A DNA stretch of 64,000 bases, taken from assembly GCF_003313245.1 (NCBI RefSeq), contig NZ_QJSD01000015.1, forward strand, positions 1 through 64,000, read 5' to 3'. Position numbers and translations under genes: made by a program. Positions within the stretch are counted from its first letter, which is position 1. Every line of letters begins with the position of its first letter. The notes beneath the pieces are model-generated. The model worked only from the letters and a program-made list of their open reading frames with translations. It made no database searches and was not told where the DNA came from. This DNA comes from Primorskyibacter marinus. GTDB taxonomy: Bacteria > Pseudomonadota > Alphaproteobacteria > Rhodobacterales > Rhodobacteraceae. This document shows positions 53,883-62,676 of this stretch, in pieces.

Positions 53883-55147
53883 GACATCAGCCTATCCTGT
53901 GCGTCTGTAAAGAAGGTCTCGGTCCCGAAGTTGCCGGATTTCAACGTAAGCGCAATCTGGTGCCCGCCGGACTCGCAATAGGTCCAGGGCACGCCCGGCG
54001 CAATCTCGGAACCAATGTCGAGCTGGCTGACGCCAAGCGCCTTGGTGACCGCGCCGGAGGTTTCCCCACCCGCGACGATCACCCGCCGCGCGCCCGCATC
54101 CCGCGCCGCCACCGCACAGGCCGATAGAGTTGCCTCGACGATTTCTCCGGCCCCGGCGACGCCCAGCCTTTCCTGCGCAGTCCGCACGCTTTCCGGATTG
54201 GCGGTGGCATAGATCAGGGGGGCGGCACCGAGATCCTGCACCGCCAGCCATTCGAGAACCGTGCGCGGCCCGTTTTCGGCCAGCGTCAGTGGATCGAGCT
54301 GAAAGGAAGGAACGCCGCGAGCTAGGTAATTGGAAACTTGCCGGTTGGTCATGGCAGAGCAACTGCCCGAAAGCACGATTGTCTTGGCATCAAACTGCGG
54401 CCTTTGCGTTTTGGGAACATCGGCGGCAAGCGTACCGTCGGCAAGATAAAGCGCAGGTAGGGGCATCGCCACGGCGCTGCCCCCCGTCAAAAGCGGCATG
54501 TCGCGGCAGGCCTCGGCGATCACCGCCAGATCTTCGTTGGCCACAGCATCGACCACGACATGGGCCACGCCTTGCGTCCTCAGGGCATCCATTTCCGCCC
54601 GCAACGCCTGCGGCCCCTTTGCGACCGTCAACCGGTTGGCCAGCCCAACAGCTTTGGTCACCTGTGGCTCCAGAAGCCGCATCAGATTACTGTCGCGCAT
54701 CGGGGTCAGCGGGTGATCCTTCATCGAGCTTTCCGCCAAAGGCTGTTCGCCGACGAAGAGATTGCCCATAAAAATGCTGCGGCCGTTTTCGGGAAACGCC
54801 GGACAATAGATCGTCTGGTCGGTGCCCAGATCGGCCATCAGTGCCTCGGCCACTGGACCAATATTGCCTTGTGGCGTGGAATCGAAGGTCGAACAATACT
54901 TCCAGAAGAACCGCTGCGCCCCGGCGCGGCGTAGCCAGTCCAGCGCAGCTCGTGCTTCTGCCACCGCTTCCTCTACCGGCGCGGTTCGGCATTTCAGGGC
55001 GATGATTTCAAACGGTGCGGAACCTTTCGGTGCCGTGTCTGGAATGCCGATGCGCAGCGATAACGCCAGCCCAGAGCGTGCAAGCAATCCGGCCAGATCC
55101 GTGGCTCCGGTAAAATCGTCGGCAATGCAGCCAAATACGGTCGTCAT
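53879..55147 (-). CDS. otnK: 3-oxo-tetronate kinase (DUF1537 family)
   Basis: 422 residues from the ATG at 55147 (MTTVFGCIADDFTGATDLAG), the standard N-terminus of the DUF1537 kinase family; a longer frame extends further upstream but lacks support. A substrate-binding N-domain (KYCSTFDSTPQGNIGPVAEA) and the C-terminal nucleotide-binding Gly-rich GGETSGAVTKALG are present. OtnK phosphorylates 3-oxo-tetronate at C4. It heads the otnKCI module, directly after a damaged RraA-like gene. Confidence 0.9.
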   Translation of the reverse strand: MTTVFGCIADDFTGATDLAGLLARSGLALSLRIGIPDTAPKGSAPFEIIALKCRTAPVEEAVAEARAALDWLRRAGAQRFFWKYCSTFDSTPQGNIGPVAEALMADLGTDQTIYCPAFPENGRSIFMGNLFVGEQPLAESSMKDHPLTPMRDSNLMRLLEPQVTKAVGLANRLTVAKGPQALRAEMDALRTQGVAHVVVDAVANEDLAVIAEACRDMPLLTGGSAVAMPLPALYLADGTLAADVPKTQRPQFDAKTIVLSGSCSAMTNRQVSNYLARGVPSFQLDPLTLAENGPRTVLEWLAVQDLGAAPLIYATANPESVRTAQERLGVAGAGEIVEATLSACAVAARDAGARRVIVAGGETSGAVTKALGVSQLDIGSEIAPGVPWTYCESGGHQIALTLKSGNFGTETFFTDAQDRLMS

Positions 55148-55214
55148 TCGTTCAATCCCCAAAAAAATGTCGCCCGTCCGTTGCAACGGGCATTGACGGC
55201 ACGCCATGCGCGGG

Positions 55215-55544
55215 TCAGGTCCGCGCATCCTCGAAGACGGTCGAAAGCCGCTCAAATTCCGCCACGTCGGCGGAACCTGCCTGAACTGGCTTGGTCACGT
55301 TGCTTTCGCTGCCAATGAGCGTTTTCAAAGCGTCATGGAGCGACGGCAGACCCACCTGCGGAATAATCGCGGCACCATGCCTGTCAGCGTGGACAAAAAC
55401 TCCCTGCGCCACCCGCATACCGAAAACTTCGACTGGCGGACCTATCTCTCGCACATGGACGAAACCGTGACTAGGGTCGATCCCGCCGACCATTATGGGA
55501 AATCCGTCAGGCAAATCGGCCATGTCGCGGACAATGCCATTGGT
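55215..55544 (-). pseudogene. RraA-family gene, C-terminal fragment
   Basis: Minus-strand text TNGIVRDMADLPDGFPIMVG, then GIDPSHGFVHVREIGPPVEV and RVAQGVFVHADRHGAAIIP, is the second half of an RraA-like protein. It is clearly homologous to the intact paralogue at 56687 (GVLRDLDVIDDGFPILAGSI, VAQGELIHADRHGALVIP). A stop precedes it in frame at about 55545, and the upstream stretch to 55721 has no recognisable N-terminal half. It is probably the remains of a duplicate. Confidence 0.75.
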
Positions 55545-55721
55545 CTACGCCTCCGGCGCGCGGATCACCGGGGGACAGCGTCACGGAAAGCGACGATGCC
55601 AAGCATCACGCCGCCCGCCAAGCCGTTACCGAGCAAACAGAACCAGGGCTTGCTGGTGCCCCCTGCCCGGCCCGCCAGAGGCGCTCCAAATGAACGCCGC
55701 GCGACATGTCACCGCGTCAAC

Positions 55722-56690
55722 TTAGGTCACGCGGCTGGGCAACGCCGTGCCCCCAAAGAACGCGTCGAGATTGTCGGCGGCGAGGTGCCCCATGGCTTCG
55801 CGCACCTCGCGGGTCGCCGATCCGAGATGCGGCAGCAGTGTCACGTTCTCCAACGCCCGCAGCGCCTCTGGCACCTCCGGCTCATTGGCAAAGACGTCGA
55901 GCCCGGCCCCGGCAATCCGCCCCTCGGCCAGGGCCGCGACCAGCGCCGCCTGGTCGAGACTGTCGCCCCGCGCGGTGTTGATCAGGTAGGCCTCGGGCTT
56001 CATCAGCCCGATGTGATCCGCCGTCACCAAGGGCGCCGCACCGCCGCCGGGCACATGGATCGACACCACATCCGCCGCCGCCATCACCGCGCCGATGCTC
56101 TCGAGCCTCTGCGCCGCAAAGGGCAGATCGTCGATCTCCGAGCGGTTGTAATAGACGATCTCCATCCCGAACCCTGCTGCCGCCCGCGCGGCGGTGGCGC
56201 GACCGATCCGGCCCATGCCGATGATCCCGAGCACCTTGCCCTGGATGCTGCGACCGAGGCCGCCGACAATGGAAAACCCGTTCCAACGCCCCTCACGCAG
56301 TCGCTTTTCCGCCGCATAGGTCCGCCGGGTGGCCGCCAGAATGAGCAGCAGCGCGAGATCGGCGGTGGCATCGGTCAGCACATTCGGCGTGTTCGACACA
56401 ACGACCCCCGTCTGCGTCGCCGCGTCCACATCGATGTTGGAATACCCGACACCCACATTGGCAACGATCTGCACCCTCCGCCCTTCGGCCTGAAGCATCT
56501 CGGCCGTGATCCTGTCGCTGACCGTCGGCATCACGGCGTCATGTTTGCAAAACGCCGCCGCCAGCGCCTCGGGCGAGAGCGGCCGGTCATCCGGGTTGAA
56601 GGTGGCGTCATAGGTCTTGTCCAGCCGCGCCTCGACCGGTGCCGGTAGACGCCGCGTCACCAGGAGGCTCGGCCGCGCACCGCCGCTCAT
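55722..56690 (-). CDS. D-2-hydroxyacid dehydrogenase
   Basis: 322 residues. The NAD motif GMGRIGRATAARAAAFG-like (GIIGMGRIGRATAARA) and the catalytic Arg (NTARGDSLDQ), Glu (FANEPEVPEA) and His (LLPHLGSAT) are intact. Such enzymes interconvert 2-oxo acids and D-2-hydroxyacids (glyoxylate/hydroxypyruvate reductase type). Its start overlaps the stop of the RraA-like gene. In this locus it could provide the C2 oxidation that feeds otnI, the step normally done by a different dehydrogenase (DenD/LtnD). Confidence 0.88.
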   Translation of the reverse strand: MSGGARPSLLVTRRLPAPVEARLDKTYDATFNPDDRPLSPEALAAAFCKHDAVMPTVSDRITAEMLQAEGRRVQIVANVGVGYSNIDVDAATQTGVVVSNTPNVLTDATADLALLLILAATRRTYAAEKRLREGRWNGFSIVGGLGRSIQGKVLGIIGMGRIGRATAARAAAGFGMEIVYYNRSEIDDLPFAAQRLESIGAVMAAADVVSIHVPGGGAAPLVTADHIGLMKPEAYLINTARGDSLDQAALVAALAEGRIAGAGLDVFANEPEVPEALRALENVTLLPHLGSATREVREAMGHLAADNLDAFFGGTALPSRVT

Positions 56691-57397
56691 GTCCGGGCCG
56701 CCTCGAACTGCGCCCAGACCTCCTCCAGCCGGTCGATGTCGAAACCGGGCGCACGCGCCGGGCCGAGCACGATGTTCTCGCTGGCGATCACCGTCTCGAT
56801 CGCCTGTTTCAAATCCGGGATAACCTCTGCGGGGATCACCAGCGCGCCGTGCCGGTCGGCGTGGATCAACTCACCCTGGGCCACCCGCATCCCCATGATG
56901 CTGACCTCTTTGCCGATATCGACCACATGCACATAGCCGTGGCTTGGCCCGATAGATCCGGCCAGTATGGGAAATCCGTCATCGATTACGTCGAGATCGC
57001 GCAGCACGCCGTTGGTGACCGCGCCGGCCAGCCCCAGCCCCTTGTGTACCGCCACATGCACCTCGCCCCACCAACCGGCGATGCAATTGGGGTAATCGAC
57101 ATCCTCGACGACCGCAGCCGTCGGACCCTCGCCCCCTGCCATGGCGCGGAAATAGTCCATCCGTCGCGCACGGATCACCTCGGGTGCCTCGGTGGGCGGT
57201 GCCAGACCCGAGATCCGCGCGGTGCGGGCGAAACCCACGGTCGCCGGATCGCCGGGTTTGGAATGCTGCATGGTGCCGCGCGTAAAGCGGTTGAAGCCAC
57301 GTTTGCCCTGCGCCACTTCGATGGCATTGCAGACCGTGGGCGTATCGACCTTGCGCAAAAGTGCCAGCAAGCCGTCGGGAAGTGCTGTGTCAGTCAT
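56687..57397 (-). CDS. RraA-like protein (HMG/CHA aldolase or oxaloacetate decarboxylase fold)
   Basis: 236 residues from the ATG at 57397, after GGAGAAC. Family text: LDTPTVCNAIEVAQGKRG-like start (VDTPTVCNAIE), GAVTNGVLRDLDVIDDGFPI with the conserved Gly-Arg-Asp site, and HADRHGALVIP. Members act as divalent-metal pyruvate aldolases or oxaloacetate decarboxylases, or as RNase E inhibitors. In a sugar-acid locus an aldolase/decarboxylase role is likelier. A damaged paralogue lies at 55215. Confidence 0.8.
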   Translation of the reverse strand: MTDTALPDGLLALLRKVDTPTVCNAIEVAQGKRGFNRFTRGTMQHSKPGDPATVGFARTARISGLAPPTEAPEVIRARRMDYFRAMAGGEGPTAAVVEDVDYPNCIAGWWGEVHVAVHKGLGLAGAVTNGVLRDLDVIDDGFPILAGSIGPSHGYVHVVDIGKEVSIMGMRVAQGELIHADRHGALVIPAEVIPDLKQAIETVIASENIVLGPARAPGFDIDRLEEVWAQFEAART

Positions 57398-57435
57398 GCG
57401 TTCTCCTCCAATTGAATGTCTGTCTCGCGGCCGGC

Positions 57436-58191
57436 TCAATCCGCCGTCCAGCCGCCATCGATCAGCAGCGAAGTGCCGGTGATCAGCGCTGCCGCGTCGG
57501 AGGCGAGGTAGAGCACCGCCCCCATGATATCCTCGACCTCGCCGATCCGCCCGAGCTTGATCTTTTCTTGCACCCAGGCGGCGCGCTCGGGGTTGTCGAA
57601 AGTCTGGACCGTAAGCGGCGTGCGGATGAAGGTCGGGCAGATTGAATTGATGCGAATTTGCTGCGGCCCCCATTCCACCGCCATCGCCTTGATCATCCCT
57701 TCGAGCCCGTGCTTGCTGGCGCAATAGACTGCCCGGTCGATGCCGCCCACATGGCCCATCTGACTGCTGATGTGGATGATCGAGCCGCCGGTGCCAGCCA
57801 TGGCTTTTGCCGCAGCGGCCGAAAGGAAGTAAGCCGCCCGCAGGTTGACTGCCATGACCGCGTCGAAATCCTGGGGAGTGGTCGCCAGCGCCGGACCGTG
57901 GCGGGCGAGACCGGCGGAATTGACCACCACGTCGAACCGCTGGCCCTGCAAGGCCGCCGACATCGCATCCAGATCAGCAATGTCGAGCACCAACGCCTCG
58001 GCCGACCAGCCCTCGGCCTGCATCTGCGTCACGGTCTCATCCAGTCGGTCGCGCCCGCGGGCGGCACAGACCACATGCGCTCCGGCCTCGGCCAGCGCCA
58101 CCGCGCAGGCCTGGCCGATACCAGAGGAGGCACCCGTCACCAGCGCACGCTTGCCAACGAGACGGAAGGAAGGGGTGCGTGGCAGGCTCAC
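57436..58191 (-). CDS. Short-chain dehydrogenase/reductase
   Basis: 251 residues from a GTG at 58191 which overlaps the stop of the HisD-like gene (GTGA). NAD motif [14 protein letters not shown], catalytic Ser (IHISSQMG) and YCASK. Position between HisD-like dehydrogenase and RraA-like genes suggests a polyol or hydroxy-acid oxidation in the same pathway. Confidence 0.87.
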   Translation of the reverse strand: MSLPRTPSFRLVGKRALVTGASSGIGQACAVALAEAGAHVVCAARGRDRLDETVTQMQAEGWSAEALVLDIADLDAMSAALQGQRFDVVVNSAGLARHGPALATTPQDFDAVMAVNLRAAYFLSAAAAKAMAGTGGSIIHISSQMGHVGGIDRAVYCASKHGLEGMIKAMAVEWGPQQIRINSICPTFIRTPLTVQTFDNPERAAWVQEKIKLGRIGEVEDIMGAVLYLASDAAALITGTSLLIDGGWTAD

Positions 58192-59519
58192 TCCGCTGCC
58201 TCCGGCAGAACGGCCGGTTCGCCATAGGGCACGTTCACCCCGCCGTAGCGACGCACCCGGATGTTGCATTGCTCGGCATGGCCGACAAAGCCTTCGAGCA
58301 GGCAAAGCCGCGAGCCGTAGGCGCCAATCCGGGCCGCGGCGTCGTCGGTGGTGACCTTCTGGTAGCTGTGGGTTTTCAGGTACTTGCCCACCCAGAGACC
58401 GCCGGTATAGCGCCCCGCCTTCTTGGTGGGCAGCGTGTGATTGGTGCCGATCACCTTGTCACCATTGGCCACGTTGGTGCGCGGCCCGAGGAACAGCGCG
58501 CCATAGCAGGTCATGTGCTCCAGGAACCAGTCATCTCGGTCGGTCATCACCTGCACATGCTCAGATGCGATGTCGTCGGCAACCTCGAGCATTTCTTCAT
58601 AAGTATCGCAAACGATGACCTCGCCATAGTCCTGCCAACTTACCCGCGCAGTATCGGCGGTAGGCAGGATCGACAGTAGTCGATCGATCTCGGACAGTGT
58701 ATTCCGTGCCAGCTTCTCGGAATTGGTGAGCAGCACACAAGGTGAGTTGTAGCCATGTTCCGCCTGCCCAAGCAGATCGGTGGCACAGAGCTCGGAATCG
58801 GCGGCGGTCTCATCCGCAATCACCATTGTCTCGGTCGGGCCTGCGAATAGATCGATGCCGACGCGACCGAAAAGCTGACGTTTGGCTTCGGCCACGAAGG
58901 CGTTGCCCGGACCGACCAGCAGATGCACCGGCGCGATGCTTTCGGTGCCAATGGCCATCGCGCCCACGGCTTGGATACCGCCGAGAACGTAAATCTCGTC
59001 CGCGCCGCCGAGATGCATCGCGGCGATTACGCCAGGATTCGGTTCGCCGTTGAACGGCGGGGTGCAGGCGACGATGCGTGGCACACCCGCCACCTTGGCC
59101 GTGACCACGGACATATGCGCCGATGCCACCATCGGGAACTTGCCGCCGGGGACATAGCAGCCCACCGATTGGACGGGAATGTTCTTGTGACCCAAGATGA
59201 CGCCAGGCAAGGTTTCGACCTCGATATCCAACATGGAATCGCGCTGCGCCTGGGCAAAAGTCCTGACCTGCTCCTGTGCGAACTTGATATCGGCCAGATC
59301 GCGCGGCGAGACCTTGGCGATAATCGTCTCGATTTCCGTCAACGACAGGCGATAGTTGTCGCGGTCGTAACCGTCGAATTTCACCGCCAACTCGCGCACC
59401 GCTGCGTCGCCGCGCGCTTCGATGTCCTTGAGCGTGGCGGCGACCACGGCCGCAGTCTTCGCATCGTCCTGGGCCCGATCAGCCTCGGGTTTGCCGCGCT
59501 TGAGATAGGTGATGGTCAT
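58188..59519 (-). CDS. HisD-family dehydrogenase (sulfopropanediol 3-dehydrogenase-like)
   Basis: 443 residues, histidinol-dehydrogenase fold. Zinc ligands are recognisable: Gln and His in [12 protein letters not shown], His in GTNHTLPT and His in [10 protein letters not shown]. The NAD region ([32 protein letters not shown]) is typical. It is not in a histidine operon, so it belongs to the catabolic HisD branch, which includes HpsN (2,3-dihydroxypropane sulfonate to sulfolactate). Those enzymes oxidise a terminal alcohol to the acid in two steps. The substrate here is more likely a C4 polyol or aldehyde given the otn genes, but HpsN-type activity cannot be excluded. Confidence 0.85.
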   Translation of the reverse strand: MTITYLKRGKPEADRAQDDAKTAAVVAATLKDIEARGDAAVRELAVKFDGYDRDNYRLSLTEIETIIAKVSPRDLADIKFAQEQVRTFAQAQRDSMLDIEVETLPGVILGHKNIPVQSVGCYVPGGKFPMVASAHMSVVTAKVAGVPRIVACTPPFNGEPNPGVIAAMHLGGADEIYVLGGIQAVGAMAIGTESIAPVHLLVGPGNAFVAEAKRQLFGRVGIDLFAGPTETMVIADETAADSELCATDLLGQAEHGYNSPCVLLTNSEKLARNTLSEIDRLLSILPTADTARVSWQDYGEVIVCDTYEEMLEVADDIASEHVQVMTDRDDWFLEHMTCYGALFLGPRTNVANGDKVIGTNHTLPTKKAGRYTGGLWVGKYLKTHSYQKVTTDDAAARIGAYGSRLCLLEGFVGHAEQCNIRVRRYGGVNVPYGEPAVLPEAAE

Positions 59520-59566
59520 GTCGGAATCTCCCCTCGTGTGGTTTCTAGAGATTAGGTGTCAGGGAT

Positions 59567-59602
59567 GTGGCCTTGTGATGCACTCAGGCATCACAAGGCC
59601 AC
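59567..59602 (-). promoter_or_regulatory. Strong stem-loop between transporter and enzyme genes
   Basis: GTGGCCTTGTGATGC (59567-59581) and GCATCACAAGGCCAC (59588-59602) form a perfect 15-base stem around a six-base loop. On the minus strand no U-run follows (ATCCCTGACACC), so intrinsic termination is unlikely. It probably sets a 3' end or stability border between the TAXI-TRAP genes and the enzyme genes. Confidence 0.75.
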
Positions 59603-59619
59603 CCTATGGCTTCGCACGA

Positions 59620-61524
59620 TCAGGCTGCTTGCGAGCTGCGGGCTTGGTGCGCCCCGGTCGCCTGCCGCGACAGCACCACCAGCCCGCCGAAGACCAGCGC
59701 TGCGGTGAGTGTCGCCCACCAGGGCGGCATCAGCGCCAAGACGACAGGAACCGCCCAGAGCAGCCGTGAAAGCCCGCCCCAGGGCAGCCGGGCCCCGCCC
59801 AGCAGATGCGCGACACCCAGGGCAAAGACCGCGCCCGATAGCACTGCACGGGCAATATCCTCGGCCCCGCCGCCGCCCAGCATGCCAGGATAGGCAAGGA
59901 ACAGCATCGGCAGCGCATAAGCCGTGGCTCCGAGCCGCAAAGTCTCCATCGCAACCTTCATCCAGGGAGCCTGGGCAATGGTGGCGGCTACGAACACCCC
60001 GAGGCATACCGGCGGCGTGATCACCGAAAGCGCGGCGTAGTAGAGCACAAACATATGCACCACCAGTGGGTCGATGCCCTGCTGGATCAGCGCCGGGGCA
60101 AAGACCGCAGCGACCATCACATACGCCGCCGAGGTCGGCAGCCCCATGCCGGCGATCAGGCAGACCACTGCCATCAGACCGGCAATCAGCCAGATCTGCC
60201 CCTGCCCGATGGCCAGAACTGCCGAGGTGACCGCCACGCCGAAGCCAGTCAAGTTGATCATCGCCACGAAGACCTGGGCACCGACCAACAGGATGCCAAC
60301 GATGACAACGCCCTTCCCGCCCGCCTCCAGCGCGCGCAGAATGATGCCAAAGACGGCGCGCGGGTCCTCGCCGGCAGCGATCCGTGCCACCAGCACCGCC
60401 ACCAGCATGGCGATCATGCCATAACACGCCGTCAGCTCGACAGAATTGCCGTTGATGACGCCAAATCCTAGCCCTCCCAATGCTGCCGCGATCGGGGCCA
60501 GCCGGGTAAAGCTCATCGCCCCGCGCCAGTCCGGCAGGTCTTCGGCACTGACCGCGCGAAAACTCTGGCGGCGGGCGATCACATGCACTGTGGCATAGAT
60601 TCCAAGATAGAAGAGCAACGCAGGCACCACGCCGGCCAGCGCAATCGACCAGTAGTTTACGCCGACCAGCTCTGCCATGACAAAGGCGGCAGTGCCCATG
60701 ATCGGTGGCGCCAGTTGGCCCCCTGTCGAGGCAATGGCCTCCACCGCGCCGGCGTAAGCGGGCGGGTATTTCAGTCGCTTCATCAACGGAATGGTGAAAT
60801 TTCCGGTGGTTGCCACATTGGCCACAGTCGAGCCGTTAATAGCGCCGAAGAAGCCCGAGGCAAATGTCGCGATCTTGGCCGCGCCGCCGGGCCGTGCCCC
60901 GCCGAGACGGGCCGAGAGGTCAAAGAAGGTCTCGCCCGCGCCGGTGTGCAGCAGGATCGCACCAAAGAGCACGAAGGCCGCCAGCGTCGTCGAGGCCACA
61001 TTGACCAACATCCCCCACAAACCGCGGTCCGACAGGAAGATGATCTCGGTCAGATAGCCAGCATCAAAGCCGCGATGGCCGAACTGCCCAGGGATCAGGT
61101 AGCCAAAGAAAGCATAGCCCACCGCGCTCAGCACGATCAGCGGAAACACCCAGTTCGAGGTCCGTCGCGCCAGCTCCAGCACGCAGATCAGCGTGCCGAA
61201 CCCCATCACCATGTCACGGGTCGTGGCCCAGGGCAGATCGGTCATGATGGTTTCGTAATTGCCGATGATATAGACGCCCGAGACCGTCACCATCGCGACG
61301 ATCGCGGCATCGATTGCCATGCCGAGCGGCCGCCAGCGGCTGCCCTCGAACAGCGGGTTCATCAGCACCGCGAGTGCGACGATGGTCATCACGAAGAGCG
61401 ACCGCTGCACCAGCGACTCGAACGGGCCGTTGAAAGAGGTGTAGAACACGAAGGCACCGAGCAGCACGGCGAGCCCGGCGATGCTCACCTGACGGAGCTT
61501 GGTGAAAGACGGGAGTTTGGGCAT
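59620..61524 (-). CDS. TRAP transporter fused permease (DctQ-DctM, TAXI type)
   Basis: 634 residues from the ATG at 61524 (MPKLPSFTKLRQVSIAG). The N-terminal part corresponds to the small (4TM) subunit, followed by a large subunit with family text such as SVAGATGNFTIPLMKR-like (ATTGNFTIPLMKRLKYPPAY), GAVEAIASTGGQLAPPIMGT and AGMGLPTSAAYVM. Such fused permeases work with TAXI binding proteins, and one is encoded just upstream. The C-terminal tail after about residue 560 has three further hydrophobic segments. Confidence 0.9.
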   Translation of the reverse strand: MPKLPSFTKLRQVSIAGLAVLLGAFVFYTSFNGPFESLVQRSLFVMTIVALAVLMNPLFEGSRWRPLGMAIDAAIVAMVTVSGVYIIGNYETIMTDLPWATTRDMVMGFGTLICVLELARRTSNWVFPLIVLSAVGYAFFGYLIPGQFGHRGFDAGYLTEIIFLSDRGLWGMLVNVASTTLAAFVLFGAILLHTGAGETFFDLSARLGGARPGGAAKIATFASGFFGAINGSTVANVATTGNFTIPLMKRLKYPPAYAGAVEAIASTGGQLAPPIMGTAAFVMAELVGVNYWSIALAGVVPALLFYLGIYATVHVIARRQSFRAVSAEDLPDWRGAMSFTRLAPIAAALGGLGFGVINGNSVELTACYGMIAMLVAVLVARIAAGEDPRAVFGIILRALEAGGKGVVIVGILLVGAQVFVAMINLTGFGVAVTSAVLAIGQGQIWLIAGLMAVVCLIAGMGLPTSAAYVMVAAVFAPALIQQGIDPLVVHMFVLYYAALSVITPPVCLGVFVAATIAQAPWMKVAMETLRLGATAYALPMLFLAYPGMLGGGGAEDIARAVLSGAVFALGVAHLLGGARLPWGGLSRLLWAVPVVLALMPPWWATLTAALVFGGLVVLSRQATGAHQARSSQAA

Positions 61525-61554
61525 CTCGGCACCTTTGGGCAAAGGACGGTCCAA

Positions 61555-61579
61555 GCGGGGCAGCAGCACGCCACCCCGC
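61555..61579 (-). promoter_or_regulatory. Stem-loop between TAXI gene and its permease
   Basis: GCGGGG (61555-61560) and CCCCGC (61574-61579) flank a 13-base loop in the 73-base gap after the binding-protein gene. Short, but placed as in the dctP and tctC operons. Confidence 0.4.
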
Positions 61580-61597
61580 CCGCATCGGTCGGTCGCG

Positions 61598-62566
61598 TTA
61601 CTTGAGGTGGTCCGGCACAGTCAGGCCGATTTCCTCGTAGTAGCGGATTGCGCCGGGGTGCAACGGGCTGGTGGCATATTGCAACGTCAGCTCTGGCAGG
61701 TTCTTGCCCTTGACCGCCGGAAAGGCCGCCTCCTGCTCGGCCATGTTCTCCATCACCGCGCGGGTGATGTCATAGGCGGTCTGATCATCCATGCCCGGGC
61801 GCGCCGAGACGCCGATCATGAAGCCCCAGACGGTATAGGGGCCGGAGTTTTCCATGTCACCGCCCGGCATCTCGACGATCGATAGTTCCGGCAGGGTTTC
61901 GCGGATCTTGGCTTCTTGCGCGTCGCCGATACCCAGCACCTGCAACGGCGTGAAGGCTGCGATATCGGTGGTCAGCGCGTCAAAGGAGGTGCCAACCGCG
62001 CTTTTGACAAAGCCCTCGGACCGGTCATCCTTGATTGCATTGGCTTGTTCGCCGTTGGTCCCGCGCACCCAGTCCGGCGTGATCTCTAGCAGATCGAAGA
62101 CCTCAAGCGTGGTCGCCTCGGTTGAAGAGCCGCGCATTCCAGGGCCGAACTTCTGACCATCCAACGCTGCAAGCTCGGTGATCTCTGAATCGCGGCGCAC
62201 CACGACGTTCTGCGGTGCCAGCGAATAGGCCCAGAGCAGCTTTGACTCAACCGGCCGGCCATCAAAGGATTTGACGCCGTTATAGGCGTGATAAAGCGTC
62301 GAGGTGGTGATCAATCCGATGTCAAGCTGGTCACGGGCCATCCGCTTGAGGTTGTCGACCGTGGCGCCGGTTTCCACCACCGAGGCCTGGTAGCCGTCGG
62401 GATAGGCGTTGTTCACGATCTTCGCCAAAGAGGCAAAATATGCGTAATGCGCGCTTTGCGAATTGGTCGCGCCAAAGGCGAGCCGGGTTTCCGCGGCCGC
62501 CGGCAGGCTGGCGGCCAGCCCGGCCACCGTGATCGCTGTGGCCGAGATCAATGTCGTAAATTTCAT
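61598..62566 (-). CDS. TAXI-family TRAP solute-binding protein
   Basis: 322 residues with a signal peptide (MKFTTLISATAITVAGLAAS, cleavage near AAAETR). TAXI features: RLAFGATNSQSAHYAYFASL near the mature N-terminus, SVVETGATVDNLKRMARDQL and QKFGPGMRGSSTEATTLEVF. Periplasmic capture protein for the fused permease. It is preceded by AAGGGAGG. A LacI-type operator lies 98 bases upstream, at the end of the lacI gene. Confidence 0.9.
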   Translation of the reverse strand: MKFTTLISATAITVAGLAASLPAAAETRLAFGATNSQSAHYAYFASLAKIVNNAYPDGYQASVVETGATVDNLKRMARDQLDIGLITTSTLYHAYNGVKSFDGRPVESKLLWAYSLAPQNVVVRRDSEITELAALDGQKFGPGMRGSSTEATTLEVFDLLEITPDWVRGTNGEQANAIKDDRSEGFVKSAVGTSFDALTTDIAAFTPLQVLGIGDAQEAKIRETLPELSIVEMPGGDMENSGPYTVWGFMIGVSARPGMDDQTAYDITRAVMENMAEQEAAFPAVKGKNLPELTLQYATSPLHPGAIRYYEEIGLTVPDHLK

Positions 62567-62624
62567 GTCAAACCTCCCTTGAACAGGAATCGCCCAACAA
62601 TCGGGCGTCTGTCAGCGGAGGGGC

Positions 62625-62665
62625 CATGAAACCCGGCATCAGTGCAAGGCCTGCCAGGTTTCATG
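62625..62665. promoter_or_regulatory. Long inverted repeat in the lacI-TAXI gap
   Basis: CATGAAACC (62625-62633) and GGTTTCATG (62657-62665) are perfect nine-base arms around 23 bases. It could act as a terminator for lacI without a U-run, or as paired half-sites related to the neighbouring TGAAA-type operator, since both arms contain TGAAA or TTTCA. Confidence 0.5.
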
Positions 62666-62676
62666 AAATTTTTTCA
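62664..62676. promoter_or_regulatory. LacI-type operator before the TAXI-TRAP operon
   Basis: TGAAA-TTT-TTTCA, a near-perfect dyad flanked by A and T (ATGAAA...TTTCAT). It ends one base before the lacI stop codon and 98 bases upstream of the TAXI gene. It is nearly the same as the site before lacI at 63690-63702. Confidence 0.7.

Noticed and set aside
55206-56648. Plus-strand frame of 480 codons
   Set aside because: Antisense to the D-2-hydroxyacid dehydrogenase and RraA relic, which have conserved motifs.
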